Positions 17,452-26,503 of a stretch of DNA of 64,000 nt are shown here, piece by piece (positions within the stretch are counted from its first letter, which is position 1; every line of letters begins with the position of its first letter). A program made the position numbers and the translations under genes. This DNA is from Candidatus Kapaibacterium sp. (GTDB taxonomy: Bacteria; Bacteroidota; Ignavibacteria; Kapaibacteriales; UBA2268), in assembly GCA_023957315.1 (NCBI GenBank), contig JAMLHE010000012.1, positions 1 to 64,000 of the forward strand, in the 5' to 3' direction. Below the pieces are notes generated by a model. That model was not told the DNA's origin and ran no database searches. It worked only from the letters and a program-made list of their open reading frames with translations.

Positions 17452-18429
17452 ATGAAGTTTTTCATTGGAATATTGAATTCCATTGTGCTTATTGCCTTTG
17501 TAGCTATTCCGGCATACGGAATCGAGTACGTCGAGAAAGTTGTCGGCAATCATGATGACGAGGTCTTGGGCGTATTTGTAAATGCTAAGGATTCGAAGGT
17601 CGCTACGTGTAGTTTGGACGAAACTATAAAAATATGGAGCTTGCCCAAAGGTGAATTGATTTGCACTTTGAAAGGGCATCTCGGTCAAGTGAATAATCTT
17701 TCCTTTTCGGGGAATGACAAATGGCTCGCAAGTGGTTCGAGCGACCACACCGTAAGATTGTGGGATATTGATAATTGCGCCCCGATGTCAATACTGAAGG
17801 GGCACACAGACCAAGTGATTGGCGTTTACTTCAGCCAAGACGAAAGCTCTACATATATTGCTTCGACTTCATTCGACAATACTGTCAAACTTTGGGACCG
17901 CACGCTGGGTTCGGAAATCAAAACTCTCCGCGGACATACAAAAACTACGAATAATGTAGCATATTCCTACGATGGCACTCAAATAGCTTCATGCAGTGAT
18001 GACAAAACGATTAGACTTTGGTCAACTGATTTGACTACTCGCGAACCGATTCAAATTCTATACGGTCACGAAGCTCCTGTACTCACAGTATTATACAGCT
18101 TTGATTCAAAATTGTTGGCTTCATCGGACGAAGATGGATATATCAAAATTTGGTCAATGCCAAATGGTCAACTGCTTCGCACGATTAAGGCTCATGATGA
18201 GTTGATTCAGGATTTGACTTTTGCTGCGGACAACAAAACGATTGTAAGCGCAAGTCTTGATATGCACATGAAAATGTGGGATGTGACCACAGGCAATAAT
18301 CTTTACACCAAAAAGCTCGATACTGAGATTTGGTCTGTTGATATTGTTTCCGACGGCTCGATTATCATCTTAGGATGTGCTGATTCATCAGTTAGATTCC
18401 TCACCAAAAAGGCAGGGAAAAAGAAATGA
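17452..18429 (+). CDS. Exported WD40-repeat propeller protein
   Basis: A 325-residue protein with a signal peptide (MKFFIGILNSIVLIAFVAIPAYG) and GGAG about nine bases before the ATG. Seven WD40 repeats fill the rest. Examples are ATCSLDETIKIWSLPKGEL, LASGSSDHTVRLWDIDN, IASTSFDNTVKLWDRTLG, IASCSDDKTIRLWSTD, LASSDEDGYIKIWSMPNG and IVSASLDMHMKMWDVTTG, most preceded by a GH dipeptide (LKGHLGQV, LKGHTDQV, LRGHTKTT, LYGHEAPV). It should fold as a seven-bladed propeller acting as an interaction scaffold in the periplasm. It overlaps the next gene by four bases (ATGA), so it is probably made together with that OmpA-like protein. Confidence 0.88.
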   Translation: MKFFIGILNSIVLIAFVAIPAYGIEYVEKVVGNHDDEVLGVFVNAKDSKVATCSLDETIKIWSLPKGELICTLKGHLGQVNNLSFSGNDKWLASGSSDHTVRLWDIDNCAPMSILKGHTDQVIGVYFSQDESSTYIASTSFDNTVKLWDRTLGSEIKTLRGHTKTTNNVAYSYDGTQIASCSDDKTIRLWSTDLTTREPIQILYGHEAPVLTVLYSFDSKLLASSDEDGYIKIWSMPNGQLLRTIKAHDELIQDLTFAADNKTIVSASLDMHMKMWDVTTGNNLYTKKLDTEIWSVDIVSDGSIIILGCADSSVRFLTKKAGKKK

Positions 18430-19133
18430 TGAAAATTCTCACATTAGCCATTATAATGCTGATTATCAATTTTGCCGCCCTACAATCACAAATGCGAACT
18501 GTGGTCGCCGTCACAGGTCATGCGATTGAGGCAATTACTAAAAATCCCGTTGCAATAAAAATCGCTGTTCATGATAACACGGGCAAAAAAATAAATCAAG
18601 TCAAAAGTAATGCTTCCGAAGGCGGTTATTACTACGTCACAGGTCTTTTTCCGGGCAATACTTACACATTTAAAATTATCGAAGAAGGATATTTTGCTAC
18701 CGAAATCGCCGTTTCGATTCCTAATACTGACAAATACATCGAAATTTCCCGTGACTTTTTAGTCAATCCGCTTAAGAAAGGCGGTATAATTCCGGTTGCT
18801 GTTTCGCCATTTGAAATTAACAAATCGAAACTCAGATTTGGTTCTTCGGTTGTATTAGATGACATTGTCAACACTTTGAAAAGCAACAAAAATGTGAAAT
18901 TTACGATAAAAACATTTCCTGATAATAATATCGATACTCTAAAAAATGAAAATTTAACCGGTTTGCGTGCCGAATCATTAATGGATTATTTTGTCACAAA
19001 TGGCATTAGTCCGGAGAGAATTACTGTTGAAGGTGCGTCTGTTACCGACCCTAATAAACCGCCACCTACCGAAAAAAGAGCTAAGGGCAAAAGGTACATT
19101 GGCAGTGCGTATATTATAATCAACGACTTTTAG
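18426..19133 (+). CDS. Exported protein with carboxypeptidase-regulatory-like and OmpA-like domains
   Basis: A 235-residue protein with a signal peptide to about residue 22. Residues 27-110 form a small beta-sandwich of the CNA-B/carboxypeptidase-regulatory kind (VTGHAIEAITKNPVAIKIAV ... EGGYYYVTGLFPGNTYTFKI.EEGYF). Residues about 125-235 resemble the OmpA C-terminal peptidoglycan-binding domain: FEINKSKLRFGSSVVLDDIVNTLKSN, then NLTGLRAESLMDYFVTNGISPERITVEGAS. It may anchor the co-translated WD40 protein to the cell wall. A diverged paralogue lies at 26504-27289. The match to OmpA is by pattern only, and the usual TD motif is not clear. Confidence 0.7.
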   Translation: MMKILTLAIIMLIINFAALQSQMRTVVAVTGHAIEAITKNPVAIKIAVHDNTGKKINQVKSNASEGGYYYVTGLFPGNTYTFKIIEEGYFATEIAVSIPNTDKYIEISRDFLVNPLKKGGIIPVAVSPFEINKSKLRFGSSVVLDDIVNTLKSNKNVKFTIKTFPDNNIDTLKNENLTGLRAESLMDYFVTNGISPERITVEGASVTDPNKPPPTEKRAKGKRYIGSAYIIINDF

Positions 19134-19150
19134 CAATTAAAAAAATATTT

Positions 19151-19981
19151 GTGAACTCTAATATTATCGAAATATCGGGATTAGACAAGTATTACGATGG
19201 CAATAGAATCCTCAAAGCTCTGAACTTTTCGGTAAGCAGAGGGGAAATTGTTTCCATTATAGGACGTTCCGGTTGTGGGAAAACCACGCTTTTGAAATGC
19301 GTTAATTTGCTCGAAATCCCCGAAAACGGTATTTATAATATTAATAACACAATTTTTGACTTTACTAACCTTAATTTAGCTGCCCTGAAAACTCGAAGAA
19401 TCTTTTCGGGGCAGAATACTTTTCTTGACAAAGCCGATTATCTCGGTTATGAATTGAAAACAAGTATCATGCAAATCAGACGCAAAATTGCCCTGATTTT
19501 CCAGTCTCTCAATCTTTTTTCCAATCTTAACGTATTAGAAAATGTCAGTTTGGCTCCGCGAATCATAAATGGATTGACCAAAGAAGAAGCCGCTGAATTA
19601 GCAATTTCACTTCTAAACAAACTTAATCTTCGTGATTTCGAAAAGCGAATGCCTTACAGCCTGTCGGGTGGTCAAGCTCAAAGAGTGGCTATAGCTCGTT
19701 CTCTTGCGATGAATCCTGATGTGATACTATTCGATGAGCCTACTTCGGCTTTAGACCCCGAGTTAATTTCTGATTTTGTGGAATTGATGAAGGATTTGCA
19801 AAGCGAAGGTATCACTCAAATCATCGTTACTCACCAAATGCTGCTCGCAAGAGTAGTTGCCGATAGAGTTGTGTATATGCAGGATGGAGAGCTAATCGAA
19901 TCCGGCACTCCGGAGGAAATTTTTGACAATCCCAAAGACCCCAAAACTTCATCTTATATATCTAAGGTGTTGTTGCGATGA
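19151..19981 (+). CDS. Amino-acid-type ABC transporter ATP-binding protein
   Basis: A 276-residue ATPase of the polar amino acid uptake (GlnQ/HisP) family. The Walker A motif GRSGCGKTT is at 38-46, the Q-loop glutamine at 118, the LSGGQ signature at 171-175 and Walker B VILFDEP at 191-197, with a switch histidine in IIVTHQM. It is about 30 residues longer than typical GlnQ because of an insertion between Walker A and the Q-loop (about 68-105). The start is GTG at 19151; no other start gives the conserved N-terminal IIEISGLDKYYDG. Its last four bases overlap the next gene, which supplies both binding protein and permease. Confidence 0.88.
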   Translation: MNSNIIEISGLDKYYDGNRILKALNFSVSRGEIVSIIGRSGCGKTTLLKCVNLLEIPENGIYNINNTIFDFTNLNLAALKTRRIFSGQNTFLDKADYLGYELKTSIMQIRRKIALIFQSLNLFSNLNVLENVSLAPRIINGLTKEEAAELAISLLNKLNLRDFEKRMPYSLSGGQAQRVAIARSLAMNPDVILFDEPTSALDPELISDFVELMKDLQSEGITQIIVTHQMLLARVVADRVVYMQDGELIESGTPEEIFDNPKDPKTSSYISKVLLR

Positions 19982-21474
19982 CCAAAATATTTACTTTTTT
20001 TGCTGTATTTTTCATAGTTTATACAACGAATTCGCAGGATTTGCTGAAGTGGGCTGCTGATGCCGAAGGTAACGCCCCTTATATTTTCCAAGACCCAAAC
20101 GTTCCCGAGAAATTAATCGGATTTGAAATTGATATTGCGTCTGCATTAGCCTATGAACTCGGACTCAAAGAGCGTTTTGTCCAAAATCAGTGGGATGGAC
20201 TAATTCCCGGATTATATCGCGGCGATTACGATATCGCTATGAATGGGCTTGAAATCACTGATGAAAGAAAGAAGGCAGTCAATTTCTCCAAGCCATATTA
20301 TATTACTCATCTGTCAATCGTAATTCGATTCGAATCGGACTCACTTCGCGATGAATTTGACTTGAAAGGTATGAATGTAGGTGCACTTAAAAACTCCCAA
20401 GCTGAAAATGTGCTTAATGAGTTGGACGGAGTCAAAACCAGAACATATGAGGGCGAAGTGAACGCTTTCGAGGACTTGCAGAATGGTAGAATTGATGCAG
20501 TTTTAGTTGATTTCCCAATAGCATTATATTATACAAGTATCAATAAAGCACTGAAAATAGTTGGCTCTGAAGTAAGCGAAGTAAGTTACGGAATTGCCCT
20601 CAGACTTGAGGACAAACAGCTTCTCCAAACAATTAACGCAGGTCTCGACTCATTGATTATAACCGGCGAATTGAGGAAAATTCTGGAATCATGGAACCTC
20701 TGGAACCATGAAATGACTGAGTATTCAAATGATTATTCCGAATACGATTTGCCTGCAATTCGCTATGATTATTTCGTAGCGTCAATGTCACAAGATTCAT
20801 CCTTAGAATCACTCTTCGTCCGCTATTTATCGTTTATGCCCATGGTAGCTCGTGCCGCATTGATGACGGTCAATATTTCAGTTCTATCAATGATAATCGC
20901 TATAATTCTGGGTTTATTCATTGCTATTACTAAAGTATATGGTCCGAAACCCTTATCGATATTGGCTTCAGTATTCATTGAAGTTATTCGAGGGACACCA
21001 TTACTGATTCAGTTGTTTTTCATTTTTTATGCATTGCCGACAATCGGAATCAAATTGTCACCTTTTTTGGCAGCCATTATTGGCTTGGGCTTGAATTATG
21101 CCGCATACGAAGCCGAAAACTATAGAGCGGGACTGTTTTCAGTCCAAAAGGGACAAATAGAAGCTGCTTTATCCTTAGGGATGTCTCGCCGGAATGCACT
21201 CCGACATATTGTATTGCCGCAAGCTTTCCGAATAGTATTGCCGCCTGTGACAAATGATTTTATATCACTGCTCAAGGATTCATCACTCGTATCGGTCATC
21301 ACATTAGTAGAATTGACAAAACTTTATAATCAATTATCGTCAACATATTTTGATTATATCGGCACCGGTATTATGATTGCCGCAGTCTACTTGCTTCTCG
21401 GGCTACCCTTTGTCAAACTATCTCGTAGTATAGAGCATCGCATGACTAATGATGTTGACAAAAAAAAGTATTAA
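19978..21474 (+). CDS. ABC transporter fused substrate-binding protein and permease (amino acids)
   Basis: A 498-residue fusion. After a signal peptide, residues about 22-245 are a family 3 extracellular solute-binding domain (LIGFEIDIASALAYELGLKERFVQNQWDGLIPGLYRGDYDIAMNG..IT.ERKKAVNFSKPYY). Residues about 285-490 are a His/Glu/Gln/Arg-type permease with several membrane helices. Its EAA loop, IEAALSLGMSRRNALRHIVLPQA, contacts the ATPase made by the preceding gene. Substrate-binding/permease fusions of this kind are known for amino-acid importers. The substrate cannot be told from sequence. With 19151-19981 this is a complete two-gene importer. Confidence 0.9.
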   Translation: MTKIFTFFAVFFIVYTTNSQDLLKWAADAEGNAPYIFQDPNVPEKLIGFEIDIASALAYELGLKERFVQNQWDGLIPGLYRGDYDIAMNGLEITDERKKAVNFSKPYYITHLSIVIRFESDSLRDEFDLKGMNVGALKNSQAENVLNELDGVKTRTYEGEVNAFEDLQNGRIDAVLVDFPIALYYTSINKALKIVGSEVSEVSYGIALRLEDKQLLQTINAGLDSLIITGELRKILESWNLWNHEMTEYSNDYSEYDLPAIRYDYFVASMSQDSSLESLFVRYLSFMPMVARAALMTVNISVLSMIIAIILGLFIAITKVYGPKPLSILASVFIEVIRGTPLLIQLFFIFYALPTIGIKLSPFLAAIIGLGLNYAAYEAENYRAGLFSVQKGQIEAALSLGMSRRNALRHIVLPQAFRIVLPPVTNDFISLLKDSSLVSVITLVELTKLYNQLSSTYFDYIGTGIMIAAVYLLLGLPFVKLSRSIEHRMTNDVDKKKY

Positions 21475-21547
21475 CCGTAAACTTAAGTTTTTTTAGTTCG
21501 TCATAGCTGTAATTATGTTTGTTATATTAAATTTTGAGTACTTATCT

Positions 21548-22951
21548 ATGAAAAAAGCATTAATAATTTTTGTGTCTCTGATGATGTTTGGTTTTGTTGA
21601 TATGGACGCACAAAACAATGAGCGTCTAAAAAAGTTTGAACGTTCAAAACAAGAAAGAAACACCAATCGTCCGGATAGACAAAAAATTACAGACAGATTA
21701 AACAGACGGTCTGCAGGTATGACAATGGAAGAAGCTTTAGCTCAAGCTACAACGCTCAAAACCTTAACTTTGAGAGGCGATGGTTTGACAAGTCTATCTT
21801 CGCAAATTGGCGAATTTGTAGTTCTCGAGAGGCTTAATTTAACAGATAATTTGCTCACAGCTCTACCGTCGGAAATTGCAAAATTGACAAATCTTAAAGA
21901 AATAAATTTAAGTAAGAATAAATTTACAAAGATTCCTGATGTGCTCGCTAAATTGCCAAATTTAACTTCTATTGAAATGAGCGACAATCAGCTTACTACA
22001 ATCGGACAGGATTTATTAGCCTTCAAAACTCTTAGCAAACTCAACTTAGACAATAATCAAATCTCAAGAGTTGATGCAGACTTTTCAAAATTGGAAAATC
22101 TAACAGATTTGTCATTGATAGCTAATAAATTGACTGAACTTCCGGTTGAATTGTCCAACGCTCCATCTTTGAAGGAATTGAATCTTGCTGAAAATCAGCT
22201 CAATTCACTTCCGAAATCAATCGGGAATTTCCCCAAACTAGCATCATTAGATATAAGCAAGAACAATCTCAGAGGACTTCCAGAAGAAATTACTTCAATC
22301 CAGCGCCTGAGAACGATTGAATTGCACGGCAACCCACTTGATACTTTACCAACATCTTTCGGTTCACTATCATCAATCATGAAACTTGACCTTAGCGGTA
22401 CTAATATCAAAACTTTTCCCAAATCATTCGAGCAACTCCAACAACTCAGAACTTTGGTAATGAACAATATGGGATTGACAAAACTACCCGATGATGTGGC
22501 TGCAATTACACAACTTCAAGAACTTTCGCTCAACAACAATAAATTGAAAGATTTGCCTGCAAATATGGATGCTATGACTCGCTTACGTTCTGTATCTCTG
22601 ACTAATAACGAATTTACTGAAATTCCGGCGTCTTTGGGGAAAATAGCTACACTTCAAAATCTCGATATGTCGAACAATAAAATCGTTACCGTGGGTTCGG
22701 CTGTAAAGGGAATGACAAATTTGCAAAGCTTTAATTTGAATGCTAACCAAATCAGTTCGATTTCCGACGATATTTCCAATCTTGTTAAAGTTAAATCAAT
22801 ATCATTGATTGACAACAAGATTACGACTTTACCGGCATCAATGTCAAGAATGACTGAACTGAAAATGATAAATTTGAAGGGTAATCCGATTTCTGACACT
22901 GAGAAAGAAAAAATCAAAAAGGATATTCCGAAAGCTCGATTGATTTTCTAA
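21548..22951 (+). CDS. Exported leucine-rich repeat protein
   Basis: A 467-residue protein. An ATG at 21515 is in frame, but the ATG at 21548 begins the signal peptide MKKALIIFVSLMMFGFVDMD and is preferred. After a charged linker (KKFERSKQERNTNRPDRQK) there are 16-17 leucine-rich repeats, almost all exactly 23 residues, of the pattern LxxLxLxxNxLxxLPxxIxxLxx, e.g. LERLNLTDNLLTALPSEIAKLTN and LQELSLNNNKLKDLPANMDAMTR. It ends with a short capping segment (SDTEKEKIKKDIPKARLIF). It is likely a periplasmic or surface protein-binding scaffold. No sorting domain is seen. It is followed by a terminator, so it is probably monocistronic. Confidence 0.88.
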   Translation: MKKALIIFVSLMMFGFVDMDAQNNERLKKFERSKQERNTNRPDRQKITDRLNRRSAGMTMEEALAQATTLKTLTLRGDGLTSLSSQIGEFVVLERLNLTDNLLTALPSEIAKLTNLKEINLSKNKFTKIPDVLAKLPNLTSIEMSDNQLTTIGQDLLAFKTLSKLNLDNNQISRVDADFSKLENLTDLSLIANKLTELPVELSNAPSLKELNLAENQLNSLPKSIGNFPKLASLDISKNNLRGLPEEITSIQRLRTIELHGNPLDTLPTSFGSLSSIMKLDLSGTNIKTFPKSFEQLQQLRTLVMNNMGLTKLPDDVAAITQLQELSLNNNKLKDLPANMDAMTRLRSVSLTNNEFTEIPASLGKIATLQNLDMSNNKIVTVGSAVKGMTNLQSFNLNANQISSISDDISNLVKVKSISLIDNKITTLPASMSRMTELKMINLKGNPISDTEKEKIKKDIPKARLIF

Positions 22952-22973
22952 TCATAAAATTAGAGAAAAAACG

Positions 22974-23005
22974 GTCTGTCGGATTTTTCGGCAGACTTTT
23001 TTTTT
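22974..23005 (+). terminator. Rho-independent terminator after the LRR gene
   Basis: GTCTGTCG and CGGCAGAC form an 8-bp stem with one G-T pair and a 7-base loop, followed by nine T, 22 bases after the LRR stop. Confidence 0.85.
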
Positions 23006-23099
23006 ATTCTTTTTTTGAGCTGTCAAATGAAAATTTATTCTTGTTTGTCTATAATAGTTTATATTTTAGCATATAATTCCATTTTTTAGGGGAGAATTA

Positions 23100-25241
23100 A
23101 TGTTCGCCACAAATGATGAGCCGATAATCGAAAATAATGAAATTGAAAAGCAAAGCGCCCTGAATAGTAAGAAGAAACTAACATCGCACAATTTTTACTT
23201 CAATCGGGAATTAAGTTTGATTGAATTCCAAAGGCGTGTACTTAGCGAGGCGGAAGATAAAAGACATCCGTTGTTGGAGCGTTTGAAATTCTGCTGTATA
23301 TTGAGCTCTAACTTAGACGAGTTTTTCATGATTCGAGTAGCCGGACTTAAAAGCCAGGTTGCAGGCGATGTGGTAGAACTTTCATATGACGGAATGACAC
23401 CGGAGAATCAGCTAAAGGAAATTCGCAAACAACTCTTGCCTATCTACAAAAAGCAAGAAGATATTCTTACCGCGCAAATTTTTCCGGAATTAGAAAAAAA
23501 TGATATTTACTTCCATAGAATAGAAAATTTGAATGACGAGGAATACTTATATGTCGAAAATTTCTTCAACAATGAGATATTACCATTGCTGACTCCGTTG
23601 AGTTTGGGACCGGCAAATCCTTTCCCGCGTCTTATCAACCGTAGCTTAAACATTGCTTTTTTGCTTAAAGAAAATAATGAAGATGTCACTGAAAACCATA
23701 TAGCTTTTATTCAGGTGCCTTCGGTTTTGACTCGATTTGTGAAAATACCGCGAGAATCTGGCTATCACATCGTTCTAATCGAACACGTTATCAAAGCATT
23801 TGCAGATGCACTTTTCCCCGGATTTGAAATCCTAATGGCAAATACTTTCCGAGTAACTCGTGACGCTGATATCGAAATTGCGGAAGACGAAGCTGATGAT
23901 TTATTATCCGAAATAGCCGAACAAATCAGACTCAGAAATTGGGGGAAAGCAGTTGTCAGGCTCGAAGTAAATTCCAAAATGCCGGATTACCTTGCTAATT
24001 TGTTGATGAAAGCGCTCGACATAGAGCCATCAGATGTTTACGTTCATGCACGTCCTTTGAATTTGGTAGATTTCATGGAATTAACAAAATATGATTTGCG
24101 CCATTTGAAAGACACACCATTTGCATCCAGAAAGATACCGGAATTTATGATTGAGGATGTTACATTGTTTGATGCCATAAAAAATCAAGATATTATGGTG
24201 CATCATCCATTCGATACTTTTTCGAATAGTACATTGAAATTCATTACTCAAGCAGTTCACGACCCTGATGTCTTGGCAATTAAAATCACTTTGTACAGAA
24301 CGGGAATGAATTCCGATGTAGTGGCTGCATTAAAACGAGCAGCCGAAAACGGCAAACTTGTGACTGCATTTGTCGAATTAAAAGCCAGATTTGACGAAGA
24401 AAAAAACATAATTTGGGCTAAAGAGTTAGAACTTGCCGGTGCTCACGTTGTGTATGGTGTCCCTGGATTGAAAACGCATTGTAAGATTGCGATGATTGTC
24501 CGCCGAGAACAAGGCAAACTCAAGACTTATTTGCATCTTTCGACCGGAAATTATAATCAAATTACAGCTCGTCTTTATACTGATGTTGGACTCTTTACGG
24601 CAAATGATGAATTCGCCAAAGATGCTACGCATTTATTTAATTATTTGACAGCCTATTCTTACCATAAGGACTGGAATCATTTGATTTTGGCTCCTGTCGA
24701 TATGAAAAGAAAAATTTTATATTTCATAGATAGGGAAATTGAAAAACATTCGGAAGCAAATCCGAGCTTCATTTTTGCAAAGATGAATTCAATTGCCCAC
24801 CGTGAAGTTATTCCCGCTTTATATAGAGCATCTCAAGCAGGAGTAAAGATTCAATTGCTTGTAAGGGGAATAACATGCCTCAAACCCGGCATTCCCGGAA
24901 TTAGTGAGAATATTGAGATTCGTAGCGTGATTGGCAGATTTTTAGAGCATAGCCGGATTTTTTATTTCAAAAATGGGGGAGACGAAGAGTTTTACATCTC
25001 AAGCGCCGATTGGATGTCTCGTAATTTGAATCGCCGTGTAGAATCTATGATACCAATTTATGAACCGAGTTTGAGAAGCCAACTTTGGCAAATTCTTAAC
25101 ATTTATTGGCAAGACAATTGCAAATCATGGGTACTGAATACTGACGGTACTTATACTAAGATTTCTCCTTCGGACGGTGAGAAGCCCTTTTCTGCCCAAG
25201 AATTTTTTTTGGGTCAAGCAAAGCAAAGTAAGCTGTTCTAA
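23100..25241 (+). CDS. ppk1: Polyphosphate kinase 1
   Basis: A 713-residue polyphosphate kinase, which reversibly transfers the terminal phosphate of ATP to polyphosphate. The N-terminal domain FNRELSLIEFQRRVLSEAED and SSNLDEFFMIRVAGL is characteristic. The HxK motif of the phospholipase D-like core is H460-C-K in GLKTHCKIAM, H460 being the expected autophosphorylated histidine. The nearby HLSTGNYNQITARLYTD (479-495) and the RSVIGRFLEHSRIFYF motif complete the active site. Length is normal for PPK1. AGGGGAG lies just ahead of the ATG. The next gene starts three bases after the stop, so co-transcription with the LolC/E-type permease is likely. Confidence 0.96.
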   Translation: MFATNDEPIIENNEIEKQSALNSKKKLTSHNFYFNRELSLIEFQRRVLSEAEDKRHPLLERLKFCCILSSNLDEFFMIRVAGLKSQVAGDVVELSYDGMTPENQLKEIRKQLLPIYKKQEDILTAQIFPELEKNDIYFHRIENLNDEEYLYVENFFNNEILPLLTPLSLGPANPFPRLINRSLNIAFLLKENNEDVTENHIAFIQVPSVLTRFVKIPRESGYHIVLIEHVIKAFADALFPGFEILMANTFRVTRDADIEIAEDEADDLLSEIAEQIRLRNWGKAVVRLEVNSKMPDYLANLLMKALDIEPSDVYVHARPLNLVDFMELTKYDLRHLKDTPFASRKIPEFMIEDVTLFDAIKNQDIMVHHPFDTFSNSTLKFITQAVHDPDVLAIKITLYRTGMNSDVVAALKRAAENGKLVTAFVELKARFDEEKNIIWAKELELAGAHVVYGVPGLKTHCKIAMIVRREQGKLKTYLHLSTGNYNQITARLYTDVGLFTANDEFAKDATHLFNYLTAYSYHKDWNHLILAPVDMKRKILYFIDREIEKHSEANPSFIFAKMNSIAHREVIPALYRASQAGVKIQLLVRGITCLKPGIPGISENIEIRSVIGRFLEHSRIFYFKNGGDEEFYISSADWMSRNLNRRVESMIPIYEPSLRSQLWQILNIYWQDNCKSWVLNTDGTYTKISPSDGEKPFSAQEFFLGQAKQSKLF

Positions 25242-25244
25242 GCG

Positions 25245-26477
25245 ATGAAATTCGAGTACTTCATAGCACGTAGGTATATTTTTGCCAAACGCAGTTTCAA
25301 CTTCATAACTGTGATTACCGTTCTGTCTATCATCGGGATTACTGTCGGAGTGGCGGCACTAATCGTAGTGCTTTCGATTTTTAACGGCTTTCAGAATATG
25401 ACAAAAAAGCAATTTTTAGGATTCGACCCGCATATCAGGATAGTCCCGAAGGAAGGGACATGGTTCGACCCGAAGGGATTGACAAAGCAAATTGCCGAAA
25501 TTGAAATGACAGAATCTATTGTCGAAAGTTACAACTCAAAAGCTATCGGATTCAACAACAACCAAGTCCAAGTTTTCGAATTATTGGCGGTTGATTCGGA
25601 GCATGAAGATTTTTACGATGGAATCCGAAGAGCAACGATTTTCGGAAAGTTTGCATTGAAAACCGACAATCCACGTTTGCCCGGAATTGTAGTCGGGAAC
25701 GTTCTTGCCGACAAGCTGCGAGTGCTCCCGGGAGATACGCTGATGCTTTTGTCGCCGCGTTCAATCGAAAAAATCATTTCCGGTGTTGGAATGCGTGGAA
25801 CTCAACCCGCAATTGTTACGGGAATATTTAGCTCCAACATCAAGGACTATGATTCACGATTTGGTATTTCGAGCGACGTATTGGCTAAATCAATACTAAA
25901 TCCCAACATGGGATTCATCAACTCTATTGATTTGCGTATTAATGATATCAAGCATCTCGATGCGATGAAATCTAAAATTTCTGCAATTTTGCCTAAGGAT
26001 TTGCAAGTTCTTACTTGGCAGGATTTGAACCCTGATTTATTTGCAATCATGAAATTCGAGCGATTCGCTACATTTTCTGTTCTGAGCATTATAATTATGC
26101 TCGCAGTATTCAATGTGCTTATTTCATTGTCTATGACCGTGATTGAAAAGCGACGCGATATTGGTGTGCTTCGCTCTATGGGAGCATCAGGCAAATCAAT
26201 CCGTAATATCTTCGTTTATCAAGGAGTTATTATCGGGCTTGTTAGCACGGTAATCGGTACAGCGCTTGGACTATTTGTCTCCTTTGGTCAAATAAATTAC
26301 AAATGGCTCAAAGTTGATTCGTCTAAATTTATAATAGATGCCATTCCGGTAGCAGTAGATTCGGCAGATGTGTGGATAATTGCCGGATTTTCAATAATAC
26401 TGTCCACCATCGCAACGATTTATCCGGCGAGACGTGCTTCAGATATGGAAATAATCGGCTCGATTAGAACAGAATAA
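25245..26477 (+). CDS. LolC/LolE-type lipoprotein-releasing ABC permease
   Basis: A 410-residue FtsX/MacB-type permease with four predicted membrane helices: one near residues 20-50 (FITVITVLSIIGITVGVAALIVVLSIFNGFQ), then a long periplasmic domain, then three helices in the last 150 residues. The start MKFEYFIARRYIFAKR is typical of LolC/E. The C-terminal FtsX domain contains VIEKRRDIGVLRSMGASGKSIRNIFVYQGVIIG and closes with YPARRASDMEIIGSIR. It would extract lipoproteins from the inner membrane for delivery to the outer membrane. The LolD-type ATPase is not in this window. Whether it is LolC or LolE cannot be decided, because this phylum generally uses a single permease type. Confidence 0.88.
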   Translation: MKFEYFIARRYIFAKRSFNFITVITVLSIIGITVGVAALIVVLSIFNGFQNMTKKQFLGFDPHIRIVPKEGTWFDPKGLTKQIAEIEMTESIVESYNSKAIGFNNNQVQVFELLAVDSEHEDFYDGIRRATIFGKFALKTDNPRLPGIVVGNVLADKLRVLPGDTLMLLSPRSIEKIISGVGMRGTQPAIVTGIFSSNIKDYDSRFGISSDVLAKSILNPNMGFINSIDLRINDIKHLDAMKSKISAILPKDLQVLTWQDLNPDLFAIMKFERFATFSVLSIIIMLAVFNVLISLSMTVIEKRRDIGVLRSMGASGKSIRNIFVYQGVIIGLVSTVIGTALGLFVSFGQINYKWLKVDSSKFIIDAIPVAVDSADVWIIAGFSIILSTIATIYPARRASDMEIIGSIRTE

Positions 26478-26503
26478 AAATTTTAAAAAATTAAGAGGTT
26501 TTG

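Noticed and set aside
21500..21550. Shared TTCGTCATA...TGTAATTAT upstream of the LRR gene and the dsbD gene as an ECF promoter
   Set aside because: The two parts have different spacing in the two places and no matching upstream element, so chance in AT-rich DNA is a sufficient explanation.
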